Source: Thuidium tamariscinum
Lineage: Eukaryota > Streptophyta > Bryopsida > Hypnales > Thuidiaceae
DNA length: 64,000 bases
Direction of reading: 5' to 3'
Assembly (NCBI GenBank): GCA_947034885.2
Contig: OX344749.2
Coordinates: 34,405,182-34,469,181 of the forward strand
Of this stretch, positions 1-11,700 are shown one piece after another. Under the pieces are notes generated by a model. It saw only the letters and a list, made by a program, of their open reading frames with translations. It was not told the origin of the DNA and did no database searches. The first letter of the stretch is position 1. Each line of letters opens with the position of its first letter. A program made the position numbers and the translations under genes.

Positions 1-1532
1 ATATCCCTCTCTAATGCAATAACCTTTCTTACTCAATGAGTCAACCACTCCCAATCTTATCAAGTAAAGGAAGCCTAAGGTAGTAGCATCCATAGCCATT
101 AGTGCACCCAATTACTAACAGTAGAATCACCTTAAAGTATTTTTAGAAGTGCCTTGAAACCATGCCAATGCTCGATTGTGGATGGTGGGCTTTGATTTTT
201 TTAGATTTTGGTGTGAGAATCAAGGCAACTTTATTAGAATGTGGTTTAGGGTGCCCAAGGGAGTTCTACTTTGAAAACTCATATAAATTTGATACCTTAT
301 CTAATAAATATAATTTTTTTTTGAAAATTTTCCATAATACACGATTTTTACTTGCTAATTCTACAAAAATATTTTTTTAAAGGAAAAACTACATCTACCT
401 AAGCAAAATTCCTTATTTTGACGATTATGGATGCTGCTACCTTACTACTATAAAAAGTTCAAGGGTTGATCTGCTTTATAATGTTTTGGTCAACTCACAT
501 TGTCAATTTCACAAGTACCCTACATATTTAGCAAAAACAAGTATGAGTACTCATTGTTGGGGGGACCAACCTCGTCATTGTCATTGTCTAGCAGTCAGAG
601 AGATTCAGATTTTGCAGTTGCTGAAGCTTCGCAGGTATCTCCTCTATTGGGCACATTCCAAAATTTTTAAATCGCATGCCCAGGCAATACATAACGTGAA
701 CTTCAAGGGCAAATGATACACAAGTGGGAGCCCATGATCTGCAATTTCGACACTCAAAATCACTGGTTCTACACCCTGAATTTCAAAAAATCCAACAACT
801 ATGATAATTATATGTATTTGCCCAATATTTCAAGACTGAAAACCATGGTGTGCAAAGGGTATTTCATACACATAAGATAGGAGACTCAAACTCCGATAGG
901 GCATTTTGAACTGAACATGACACATAGGTACATTTTTCTTTCTTCAATGTACCAAAATGTACAAAATGTGTACATTCTAGGAGGTGGTCGCTTTTAGAGC
1001 CCATGGCATTTCAACTTCAAAATTTCATAACTAATTCCAGAAAGCTCCAAAAAATATGAAACAGCTTGGGTTAAATGTCATTTCCCCTTGTCTTTTGAAG
1101 AAAATTTACTGAAATATTTCAAGATGTTTTCCTTCCCAAAATTCAGTTTCAGCTCTTAGACGATCACTTTATGGACCTCCTACCTTGACCATTGGTCCGA
1201 AAACCAAAAAAAACACTGGTTGGCATGACTGTTCTTCAATGATAAACCCAACTGGGGGTATCAGTTGAAGATCCCATAGAGACAGTTCTCATTCACTTTT
1301 TTTCAGACAATATAATTCTTACTCTCAACTTCCTTCAGTTGAGTGTGTGCCATGACAATGGAGAGCAATTGAGAGACAGGCCATGAGTTGCATTCATGGG
1401 GCTCCTGTATGTCCCAATGTGGTCCACACATTGACACATGAGCAAGACGTAAGCGATGCCGCACAATCAGTCACTCAATGCAAGCCTCTCTCCTGCACAT
1501 TTCTGCACTAAGACTGCCATTAAGTTAATTTA
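1..1532. other. AT-rich intergenic stretch
   Basis: No convincing coding sequence. The short open frames at 162-380 and 486-716 have AT-driven composition, no recognisable domain and no exon-like neighbours. The only structure I can support is a diverged inverted-repeat element at about 875-1186, listed separately. Confidence 0.6.
873..1186. mobile_element. MITE, AGGTAG-type family, diverged copy
   Basis: The interior (about 945-1180) aligns by eye with the elements at 7003-7337 and 39860-40190: the shared run with TACATTTT, a later block CTTCAAAATTT.ATAACTAATT, and a final block on CAGTTTCAGC.CTTAGA. The ends are degraded versions of the AGGTAGAAGGCTC terminal inverted repeat seen intact at 7005. 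A non-autonomous DNA element with no coding capacity. Confidence 0.55.
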
Positions 1533-1888
1533 GGGTCACTTCACACTATGGTTGTCCAAAGTTGAGAGGTTGTGGGATTGACTCTTTTAACATGTTTCTT
1601 TAAAATTTTCTGCTTGAAAAAATTATCATGTGGGATAGGCTTCATGGGAAAATTCAGAAATTGGATGGATTGATGTGGAGAAAGAAGAATAGAAGTCCAA
1701 AAAATGGTGTAGGTTTGGACTTTGGGCTTGGACTTTAGCCATTAGAGGCTTCACACTATGGCAGGCCAAAGGATTCACTTCTCAAATTTAATGTCTATTT
1801 ATTGCCCATGACTTTGGACTCTCGCCAAACTTTGGGTTGCCAATCCCATGGCCTCTCAACTTTGGATAGCCATAGTGTGAAATGGTCC
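1533..1888. mobile_element. Tourist/Harbinger-like MITE with TTA target duplication
   Basis: The left arm from 1533 (GGGTCACTTCACACTATGG) matches the reverse complement of the right arm ending at 1888 over roughly 48 bp with a few mismatches. Both sides are flanked by TTA (1530-1532 and 1889-1891), the target duplication typical of PIF/Harbinger elements. The 356-bp interior is non-coding and carries further copies of the terminal CACTATGG motif near 1750. The class call rests on the TTA duplication and structure only. Confidence 0.7.
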
Positions 1889-1941
1889 TTACTCAAGTCG
1901 GGTTTCAACTAGGGACTAGAACCAAGTCTATAAAACCACAT

Positions 1942-1995
1942 AACCAATAGGGTCCACATTCTCAACCAATAGGGTCCACATTCTCAACCAATAGG
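1942..1995. repeat. 22-bp tandem repeat, about 2.5 units
   Basis: The unit AACCAATAGGGTCCACATTC plus TC is repeated head to tail twice and then begins a third time before diverging at AGGATTGC. A local tandem duplication with no evident function. Confidence 0.8.
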
Positions 1996-2586
1996 ATTGC
2001 TTGATTTCCAAAGTTTCTTGGTCTTGGACCATAGTTTAAATGTGGTCTTAGTTAATAGTCATTTACTAGTTTTGTTGACTTGTTCCACTAAGGTGAGTTG
2101 ATACCCTTGAAACCACCCCAATTTTGTTGCTATGTCTAGTAGTTACTAATACTAGATTGGTCAAATTTTCAACACACCAAAAATGTAGCATTTGGGTACC
2201 ACATGCAAAAATTTGGAAGGGTTTTAGTCTTTTTGGGTCAAGGATTTAAAATTGTTTCATCCACAAACTAAGGTACATATTGATTTTAGAGATGTAAATA
2301 GAGTGATGATGGCATTTTTTGGGGTAGGGTGTAATTTTGGTGTCCCCTCCTCCTTGAAATGTTCCACTCCCTTAACTCCAAAATTGCTTAGATGGTAATC
2401 ATGAAAATCATCCACACTAGAAGTATGTGACATCATCTACTTAAAAATAACCACAAAAGTATTCATTGGAAGTCAAAGTATTGTGCATGATCTCCCTTTT
2501 TTTTGCACAAAATTTTAAAGATTAACAATTGCTCTTTTGTCCTACACAATTGAAGATTCTTTGTCATCCATCAACCACAAATGGAA

Positions 2587-2843
2587 GATGTTAAATCCTA
2601 CCATCAAAGGTGGGCCCAGCAGGCTGGATTTACCCCAGGGATAAATGCTGAAATTTTTTATTTTTTGCACAAATTTTTTTTGCAAATTCTGAATTCATAT
2701 TTGCAATCAAAGACCCCAATTTAGTAAGGGAAGCCTTAAGTATACCCCAAAACATAGCACAAAATATGAGGCTTTTTTACTTTTACCTCAAATAACTTGA
2801 GTTTATCCTACTGGGCCCACCTTTGATGGTAGGATTTAACATC
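2587..2843. mobile_element. MITE with perfect 33-bp terminal inverted repeats
   Basis: Positions 2587-2619 and 2811-2843 are exact reverse complements (core AAAGGTGGGCCCAG). The 257-bp element has an AT-rich interior with long T runs. Similar interiors (TTTTTTATTTTT then CAAATTCTGAATTCA) occur at 30.95-31.1 kb, 45.2 kb, 45.55 kb and 46.2 kb, so this is one member of a larger dispersed family. Perfect arms suggest recent movement or conversion. Confidence 0.8.
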
Positions 2844-2888
2844 CTACAGCCACAAATGGCCACATCATTGTTTAAGGAAGAGGCACCC

Positions 2889-3084
2889 AATGGTGCACCT
2901 GTACCCAATGCCATCCGTTTCTACACCACACAATCATTTCAGGCTATAAATGTAGGTAGGTAGTACATGACTTATTTCTTTTGACCTAAAACAATAAGCA
3001 GTCTACAATCCCACTACATTTCTATTCTAGAATGAATGAATGACTGACTTAGAAATGGATGGCATTGGGTGCAGGTGCGCCATT
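2889..3084. mobile_element. Short inverted-repeat element
   Basis: The left arm at 2889-2916 and right arm at 3057-3084 are near-complementary over about 28 bp (core CCCAATGCCATCC / GGATGGCATTGGGT). A further copy of the motif GCCATTGGGTGCC occurs at 3230. The interior is non-coding. A MITE is likely; I could not identify a target duplication. Confidence 0.55.
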
Positions 3085-3501
3085 CAGAGTGTTTTTTTTG
3101 GTACTGTTCATCTACAGTAAAGCCCTCTGTGGCCTCCCAGCAGAGGCCAATATTGGGAGGGAGCCACGAACACTGGTGAGCCAGAGCGGGAAGCTGGCGA
3201 TAAATCGCCAGAAAAAAAAACCCTGGCGCCATTGGGTGCCTCTCCCATAAGGGTTAATTTAACAGGGGCAGGAAAGGGGTGGATGGGCTGCTTGTATGTT
3301 TGTACTGTTTTGTGTAGAGAAAATGAAGGGACTGAGCATGAATGTTGGGTCGCATGTGAGCTAAGCAGTTTAGGAGAAGATGTGGGGAAGGTCCATCTCT
3401 GGAAGTTTTTATAGTTGCTCAAATTAAAACATGTGATCATGGACTTGAAGGTTGGTCACAGGGATTAGACCAAGTCTGCTCCACTTATGAGTAATATAAT
3501 A

Positions 3502-3591
3502 CTTCCTCTGTCCCACTCAAAGCTTCCCAAACTCTTCCTTCAAAGACTGTAAATCAGCCTAATTAGGAAGCTTTTAGTGGGACAGAGGGAG
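3502..3591. mobile_element. Stowaway-like MITE (Tc1/mariner type) with TA target duplication
   Basis: A 90-bp palindromic element: the left end CTTCCTCTGTCCCACTC pairs with the right end AGTGGGACAGAGGGAG, flanked by TA on both sides (3500-3501 and 3592-3593). The terminal sequence resembles the CTCCCTCCGT consensus of plant Stowaway elements. Related half-copies may lie near 5330 and 6905-6960. Confidence 0.75.
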
Positions 3592-3617
3592 TAACTTTTA
3601 CTCCCTTGGTGTTAGTA

Positions 3618-4036
3618 AGGTAGAACTATCTATTCCCAACCAAAGACCCATACCCAAACAGCTATTTTCAACCAAAGCTAGAAAATGTTTTCAACCAAAG
3701 CTTGAAATGTACTGTATTTTCCCTCCTTTTTCAAAATTAGAACTAACAAGGTTATGACACATGTCCCAAAGTGTCATTAAATGTGTAGGAAGTACGAAGG
3801 TGAAAAGTAGTCACGGCTATGATCTGAATTGGAAGACTTTAGACATTGGCTATAGGTTCTAAGCACTTTTTGGCTTCCAAAAGTCATAGTAATTTCAATT
3901 TTGGGAATAAAATTATGAAAAATTTTCAATCCTCATATTTCCTATCTTTCTACATGAGAAAAATTTGCATAGCCTCATACTCTTTATGATTTTGTTCTAG
4001 AATTGCTTAATTGAGTGGGTATAGGTGGTTCTACCT
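3618..4036. mobile_element. MITE with AGGTAGAAC ends and TA target duplication
   Basis: Begins TA|AGGTAGAAC at 3616 and ends GTTCTACCT|TA at 4038, so the terminal repeat and TA duplication match the 7.0-kb and 39.9-kb elements, but the 419-bp interior is different. Probably mobilised by the same transposase class. Confidence 0.6.
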
Positions 4037-4074
4037 TAACGTATGTATTTTTCTAAAATTACAAGTGTGGAAAT

Positions 4075-4390
4075 ATGTCAAGTGGTTGACTTGCATTGAC
4101 TCTAGTTCAAACTTGGAATTGCAAAAATGAGGTCATAGAATCAAAGAACATAAAAATTCCAAAAAATCACCATGTGAAGAGAACCTCATTTCAAGTCCTT
4201 TCCAACAAAATTTACTCAAAAAATGACAATATTCTGCTTGTAATTGAATTTTGAAGGAATTTTGAATTTTTTCTTTCAAAATTTATAGAAAAATATTGGT
4301 GATAGCATTGGTGAATCTAAATGTATGGATAGAATCTAAAACTCAAATTCTACAACTTTTATTTTCATATCAATTCCAAAATACTCTTCC
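4075..4390. repeat. Dispersed repeat, inverted copy at 31375-31735
   Basis: Landmarks shared in opposite orientation with 31.4-31.7 kb include AGTGGTTGACTTG, CTAGTTCAAACTTGGAATTGC, GAGGTCATAGAAT, GAGAACCTCATTTCAA and AGCATTGGTGAAT. Identity looks moderate, which suggests old transposon copies. No coding potential seen. Confidence 0.65.
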
Positions 4391-5544
4391 AAATAATACT
4401 TTGTAATGATTTTTCTGAAATCATCAATTCTATAGATGAGTCTAGATGCTTAGGGGTTAAGATATGTTTACATTTGGTATTAACAAGTGTTGTTACCAAG
4501 AATCTTAGGAACAAATTTAGACCTACTTTTGGATTCAATTCACATTGCAAACATCACCCCTAACACCAAGTACAAATGTATCTTTAGGGCATCTTTACCA
4601 AATGCTCAAAAACTTCACCAACATGTTCAAGTGGTTTGGATTGGAGAAAGGAGGTGTGTGGGTGCTTCTTGGCTTTCAATCTAAGTGAAGTTGGGAGGCT
4701 TTGCAATGATATAAGCTATGAGTGAGAAAATTTGAGTAGGATCGTTTACTTAAAAATTAAACTAGTATTTTACAGATAAAGCAACAAGTGTTTTTTCTTG
4801 CAATATTTTGCTCAAAAGAAACATCCAAAAGAATTTGAGGGAATATAAGGCATATTATTGAAGTCAATGAAAATTGTTGAATTGTTATATATTCCAAAGA
4901 CAATATCATTATTATGGGATGAATGTGTTTTTCTTGGATGAATGATTTTAGTTTCATGCACATTTTGCTTGTTTTGACATCGATTTATGTAGATGTAAAC
5001 AATTGCATCATTGTACTTCTACTTTCAAAAATGAATGAAAAAAAATCTTTGGGACAAAGCCTTTTGTAGCATTGCTACTTAATTGTTTACTTCACCCCTA
5101 GAATTCAATAAGATACAGATGTTCCTTCTATACAATCTACCCATTCCATTCTATAGCCATATGTTGATATATACATACTTAGATACAAATATAGGCTAGA
5201 TCAATCTAAAGCAAACATTTTTGAATATTTGGGATTTTGATTAAAATTAAATCTTTGTATGATAACCTATTAGAGTGAATTAGTGACTACAAGAAGAACT
5301 TCTATTTCTTGCAAAACCATTACAAAATACTCTCTTTGTCCTCCTCAAAACCTCCAAAATTTTATCCTTGATGGATTAGGTGTATTTTTAGTCATTAATA
5401 ATGACAACAACATATGCATTCAGGAAGTAGTATGCCATCCCTCTTAGCTAAGGTGTTTTCGTTTAGGTACCCAAAAATCTATATAGAAAGTATAATATAT
5501 GAGTATAATTTGTAAAATATATGTGGCCAAGTTTGTCATTTGAG

Positions 5545-6625
5545 ATGATTTAACCCTAATGGTTTTTCACCAAAATCACTTCAAAACTACCATTTCTAAT
5601 ACATGTACCAAAACTAAATTTTTTTGGTCACATATAATTGTAGGATCTTGTAGAACGCTTATTTACAAATATGCAGAAAAAATTTCAGAATTTTCCACCA
5701 TGTAGATTGCAAGATAATAGCATTTGAATTGACAAAAGAAAATTTTGGCCTTACAAAAAATTAAATAGTTGCACTTCACAAGGTCACATTTGTATGAAAC
5801 AAATTTCAAATTGGGGTTTACTCTTCGGACTCATTCTCAAAAGCAAGTTGGCTACATGCACTATAAGAAAATGAGGGTATAAATTACTTGTCCACAATCA
5901 TGATTGTACCTACAATAGTGATTGCAAAATAGTCATTTTGTAGTCATTTTGCAGTTAGACAAGTCATTTAAGACAAGTCATTTATAACCCCATTTACTTG
6001 TAGTGACACTAAAAAAAATTTTAACCATTGGAATTGTACAACATATAGGAAAAAATAATGGGTAGAAAGAAGTAGAAAATGAGTGAAAGTACTAAATTGT
6101 AAACAATTCATTTATGGAATTGAAAAATGCCAATCCCAATGGTAAAAATGTTGAGTTAAATAATCTACACCTATTATTATTTTCTAAAAATATAAAAAAT
6201 TGAATTAAGTTAAGGATTTCAAACTTTTTTTTGTAGTGTAGAGATTCTATAACTAGCTGTAAATGACCCCAAGCTAAAACTCTTCATAACTTTTGAGTCA
6301 TTATAAAAATGGAATGATTTAAAACTTTTCACTTACATAAAAATCTAATAAACTAATTTCAAATATTTATTTCTTAAGAAAATAATTTTTAGAGAAGTTT
6401 TTTTTTTCTATGGACCTGGATTGCCTATTGAGCAATGAAAGCTACATATCTTACAATAACTTTTAAAATATGTAGTCAAAAATTATGAAAATTGTTGGAC
6501 CTTGAAGCTACTCCTCAGGCGCATGTTGTAAGAAAATTTCAAGGAAAAAAAATCTCCATTTGTAGTGAGTTGCCCAAAATTGCTATGTTGCCAAAAAAAT
6601 GCAGTTTGGGCATTTAGGGGTTAAG
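5545..6625. repeat. 1-kb repeat with CCCTAA/TTAGGGG ends, copy 1
   Basis: Co-linear with 34960-35890 and 36465-37430. Landmarks in order: TTTCACCAAAA, ACCATGTAGATTGCAAGATAA, CACATTTGTATGAAA, GAATTGAAAAATGCCAAT, TGCTATGTTGCCAAAAA. The start (TTTAACCCTAA) and end (TTTAGGGGTTAA) form a short terminal inverted repeat, so it is probably a non-autonomous DNA transposon. This copy is interrupted by the CACTA-like MITE at 5859-6005. Confidence 0.65.
5859..6005. mobile_element. CACTA-like MITE inside the 1-kb repeat
   Basis: The left end CACTATAAGAAAATG and right end CATTTACTTGTAGTG are inverted repeats of about 26 bp with mismatches and resemble the plant CACTA terminus CACTACAAGAAAA. Sister repeats at 35290 and 36795 read straight through the insertion point after GCTACATG, giving empty sites. 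I could not make a clean 3-bp target duplication. Confidence 0.65.
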
Positions 6626-7002
6626 GGTTGGTGATAACAATGGATTTCTAGAAATATGTTCCCCAACCTAAGTATTTGCAACAAGGAAACCTAGCCTACT
6701 ATGTGAATAAATTTTAATAGTGCCATAGTAGTCTTTGAACACATTGTCAACACTATTGGAAGAAGCAACAAATACAAAGTGCCTCATATATGCAAGGCCA
6801 AGCTTGCTAGGCTACAAAAATGCTCCTTGGTTGTTTTACTTGCCTCAACAAGGTTGTTCAATGTAGCAAACACTTACTTCATGGTAGAAATCAAGAAACA
6901 AAGCTTTTTAGTGGGACAAAAGTGGTGCTTGATTTGGAGTATTTTAGTAGGAAAAAGGGAGTAGCAAATAGTATTGATTGAAAACCTGTAGTTTGAGAAA
7001 CT

Positions 7003-7337
7003 TAAGGTAGAAGGCTCTTATAATAAGTGGAACAGGTTCTAAAATGGTGTCCTACCTTGAATGTATAGTATTTGTACATGTTTCTTTTTCATAGCCTTAA
7101 GTAGTGTATTAATAGTGTACATTTTAGCTAGGTCACCATTTTAGAGCCCTATGTCCTTTCAACTTCAAAATTTGATAACTAATTTCAAAAAGTTCCAAAA
7201 AAAATGAAACAACTAGGGTTAGATGTCAATTCCATTTGTCTTTCAAGGAAAATATACTGAAAATATTTCAAGATGTTTCACCTCTCCAAAATTCAATTTC
7301 AACCTTTAGATGGGTGATTATTGAGCCTTCTACCTTA
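7003..7337. mobile_element. MITE, AGGTAGAAGGCTC terminal repeats, TA duplication
   Basis: TAAGGTAGAAGGCTC at 7003-7017 is exactly mirrored by GAGCCTTCTACCTTA at 7323-7337; the outer TA on each side can be read as the target duplication. The interior aligns with 875-1186 and 39862-40188. Non-coding, about 331 bp between the TA dinucleotides. Confidence 0.7.
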
Positions 7338-8737
7338 GAAGTTTCATTGCATTTCACATATTCTTAACACAATAAGTGATTTTTGTGCAATAAGACCCAG
7401 TGAAAATATATTTGATCAATTTTAGTAATTGTAATTAAGCTCAGTTGCAATTAGTACTGATTATAGGTTCACATAAGCATTTTCTTTATGAGCAAGGACA
7501 CCAACGATATTTCTCTACAACCATCCAAACAAGTAAACCTGATCTTTCAACAATCTTTCAACAAGAGTCTGTCTTTATGTCAACAATGTTACTCACTTAT
7601 TTTCTAAAGAAGACTCCCCATTTCTCCGGAACAGATACAGTGGAAACACCCAAAAACGTCCAAATAAGGAATTCAGCATAGTTGGAGGCAATGTTTTCTA
7701 AAAATGATATTTTTCTAGTATTAGCAAGTGAAAATCATGAATATTAAAAAGAAAATAGATTTTTCAGAGACAGTATGTAATTTCTACAAATTTTCAAAGT
7801 GTTGGCTCCCTAGACTTGTGGAACCGTCCTGTAGGTGCCCCCCAAACTGAACCTTGCGAAAATCAACACTCAGCCAACCAAATTTCCCTATGTGTTCTTC
7901 AGTTGTGTCAACAAATTACAATGATACATGTGGCGAACACATTAAGTGAAGTCTACTGACGCATTTGGATGAATCTATAGTCCACTACAAGGAATAGGTG
8001 CGGGAATGGGTGTTTTGCCCTTAGAATTGATGAATATCAAGGAATTCCAACTAGGTTTGACTTAACAAATATCCATCTGGACAAAGAGGTCATAGCAAAT
8101 CACACAACGACACGTGACACCATCCTCCTATTGGCAGTCCTCAACAAATGAAGCAAAGTGGTACTACTATGATTCCTTGGCCATTGTCGTGATGTGGGCT
8201 GTCTATTTGTTGAAAGTAGACATCTATACATTTTTGGTTTAGTTCTATAATTGTAGGTTAGTTAACTCATAGGTTGGTTGGTTTTTATTTTTAAGTTTGT
8301 TTTTACTTTTTTTACTTTTTTTTAGTTAACTAAACTTATAGTATTGAAAGACTTGGCTCTCTCTTTTTTATATTCAATATATGTTGATGGTTTGTGAAGT
8401 TGATATTTTGAATAAGGATTTGTATTTGAATTTTTGATAGTAAATACTGAAACATCTACCACAACCAAATTTTTTGTATTTTTCAGATAACACACACAAT
8501 CCTACAACACCGTTGAAATCGCGGACCGACGGGGTTGTTGTCATTGAAACCCGGTGGACTCGGCCACCCGCGCCGGGACGCGACGAGGGGAGTGGGGCTG
8601 TTCGGCTTAGACGGGCTTGCTAAACAGAAGATGCTTTTCAAGGCAGGGCCAAGCCAACGCACTTCGCAAGCGTAGTGGCAGCAGCAGCAATCGTGGTGTG
8701 CGAGAAAGCTTTCGCGTTTCTTTGATTCGTCGACGCC
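7338..8737. other. Intergenic and 5' flank of the translocator gene
   Basis: No coding sequence recognised. Composition shifts sharply from AT-rich to GC-rich at about 8515, which probably marks the start of the translocator promoter or 5' UTR. There are long T tracts at 8280-8330, but I cannot assign a TATA box or transcription start. The open frames at 8607-8994 on the opposite strand are shadows of the transit-peptide exon. Confidence 0.5.
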
Positions 8738-11700
8738 ATGGCTGCTGCTGCATTAGCCGGCTCTGCGCTTGCGCTCGGCTCGCTTTCAAGCTCTTCCAAG
8801 CTTCCTGGGGTTGCGAATTCCGCCAGATCTTCGGGATGGCGAGGAGTAGCAGCGCCCAGCCAGATCACTGCGCGCTTGCCTGTGCTGCGACGATCGTCAT
8901 TTCTCCCAGCCAAGCCGGTCGTGAGCCGATTCGGCGCGGAGTTTAATCCGTTGCTGCTAGCCACGCCGTTGAACAAGAGTGGGAAGGCTGTCAATGTGGG
9001 AAGGAATGTCGTCTGTATGGCGAGCGCGGCCGAGTCCGCGGGAGAGAATGTTCCGGAGTAAGTCAGGGTTCTACGATTCTTGATTCAGTGTTTAAAAGTT
9101 ATGCTTGTCTTGGGTGGAGGGTTTGCCACTCTAGCTCCCGTCATCTTTTTCTGTTGGACGTTTGAATTTTTGTGACGCGAACAATGAGGGTTTCGCACAT
9201 TGTTTGTAGCCTCGCGGTGTCGGTGCCTGTTTCAGATCGACAGGCCATCAATAGGTTTCAGAGGATTGATGTACAGATTGAAGCTTTCTGTGTGTGGAAA
9301 TTAGTTTGCTTTGGTGCGTTGGAAAGCCTGCCGGCGAACATTGGGTATACGTGTTACCTTGTGTGTACGAAGCTGAACCGTGAGGTCTTGGTTCTTTCCG
9401 CAGCAATTTTCTATTGCTCTAACCCTCGTTCGGGAGGTTGACTCTGCATTGGTCATTGTTGACGTACAACCCGGTCGTCTATATGATTCAGGGGTTTTGT
9501 TGGCGTTTGCTAGGCTGTAACAAACCCGCTTTGTAAAATTTAGGATCTCGCTGAATTCTTATGCATATGCTCCTGTCCTGTCAATATGCTTACTCGACCG
9601 ACTTTGAATTGGACCAAGTCATCCTGTGCGAGGTTTTAAACATGCTGTCGTGGTGGCATTGCAGAGTTGCAAAGGAGAAGGCGGAAGAGGCCGAGGGTTT
9701 TCTCGCAAAGAACCCTGCTTTAGTCACGGGATTCTTTTTCTTCGCCTGGTATGTTTTAAACTCCTCGTGATCTCTTGAATAGATAACCATGGATAGTCCA
9801 AAGCAGTATCTTTTGGGGGTTCAGATTTACTTTTTCACCTATTGAGGCTCTTGCAAGTTGAATTGATTATGCAATCCATAAAAGAGTCTGGAATACAGTC
9901 GATTAGGTCATACATAATGTTCATGGCTCTCTGCAGATCAGTTGCACTAACATGCATCTTGTGCTTCAGGTACTTCTTGAATGTCATCTTCAACATCCTG
10001 AACAAGAAGATCTACAACTACTTTCCTTTCCCCTAGTAAGTTCTCTCACTGACAATCCATCGGTTGGGATTGTGAATATGATGTGCTATTTGAGTTTCTT
10101 TTTGGTTTCATATCTTGTGGTCTACCCATTGTGCCTCACCCTCTTCTCTGTTTTGTTTATGTGCAGCTTTGTTTCTGCGATCCACTTGCTCGTCGGTGTT
10201 ACCTACTGTGCCGTCTCCTGGGCGTTCGGGTATCCCAAGAGAGCGGTAAGTTTCAGAACGCACTTCCAAAGATTGGAGAATTCTTTAACCAGGAGTTCTG
10301 CTGTTTTGTAAAATTCTGCTGTTTGGATGATGATAATCTCGTGTATTATTTTCCTTGCATTAGGGCTCTTTAACTTGTGGTGATGTCATACTACATTAGA
10401 TTTGGACAGTGAGTGATTCAGTTGTAAATCGGTGTTCCCTTCTGCAGCCAATTGACATGGATCTTTTCAAGCTGTTGGTCCCGGTCTCCATCTGCCATGC
10501 GTTGGGTCATGTGATGACCAATGTATCTTTTGCTGCAGTTGCGGTTTCATTCACTCACACTATCAAGGGTAATCATTTTTGTGGAATTTCTAGCTTTGAA
10601 TTTTCTTAGATGTAGTTCTGACTCTGTCCGTATCTCCTTTAAATTGCAATTTCGAATGAAACTATAGATTGTTGTTAGAATAGTCCTGGTCACTGCCATA
10701 GCTGCAGAAGTTAAGGACATCCTTCTGAGCTTTTTTTAGCTGCAGACACGGCATGTGCATTGAAATTGCCATGTCTTAGTTTCGTTTTCTATTACAGCGG
10801 AAAAATAGGAATACTTATTCTGGAATTGGATTGCTGAGATTATGTGCATGCTTATACTCATATGCCTGGACCCTGTATCGACAGCTTTGGAGCCGTTCTT
10901 CAATGCCGCTGCTTCACAATTCGTTCTTGGACAACAAATTTCTCTCCCATTGTGGGGGTCCTTGCTACCTATTGTTCTTGGTAAGAGGTTTTGTCATATG
11001 GTCTTCTTTGTGTAAAGGTACCTGTCATTTTTCTTTGAGTCAACTGAGGCGGAATGTTTGGATGCTTATTCAGTAACACTCTGCATGTTTGCGCTGTGTC
11101 AGGTGTGTCCATGGCGTCTATGACTGAGCTCTCATTCAACTGGAAGGGTTTCATTAGTGCCATGACTGCAAACGTTGCATTCACTTACAGGAACATCTAC
11201 TCTAAGAAGGCCATGGTATGTTTTTAATTCTCACCGTCAGGAGATATTCCAGTGAACATGTATGGCAGTCTTATGTAAACCTGTTGACACAATGAGTCTT
11301 TCCACTGGCTTATTTGATTCTCCATGCTATGAGATCATTCCGGTAGAGTTGCATTTTCCAAACGCCAAGTATTTTAGATTTTCGTTTTTTTAATCCCTAA
11401 ACACTCGAGTGACTTGTTTTTGGCCGCTACCTGACTTTGGCAGCATATTTGGGCGGAAAACAACTTTTTTTGCAATTTTTTGCAATTTTTTTGTGCAAAC
11501 TCGATTAAGTCGTCTTTCGATTTTTGTGTTCAAAACTAAGATCGCTTCAGTCAATAAAAAATTATAAGGGAAATAGCTCGGAATGTTTAGAATCTGCATA
11601 GTGTTGGAAATTTACTATTTGGAGAAAGTTTGGATGTTCTCATTACTAGATCTTATGCTTTTTTCACAAATCAATAGAAACCACAATTGTGAACAATTGA

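Noticed and set aside
8607-8994. Long minus-strand open frames opposite translocator exon 1
   Set aside because: They mirror a GC-rich transit-peptide exon; the + strand exon joins ten more exons in frame to a known protein.
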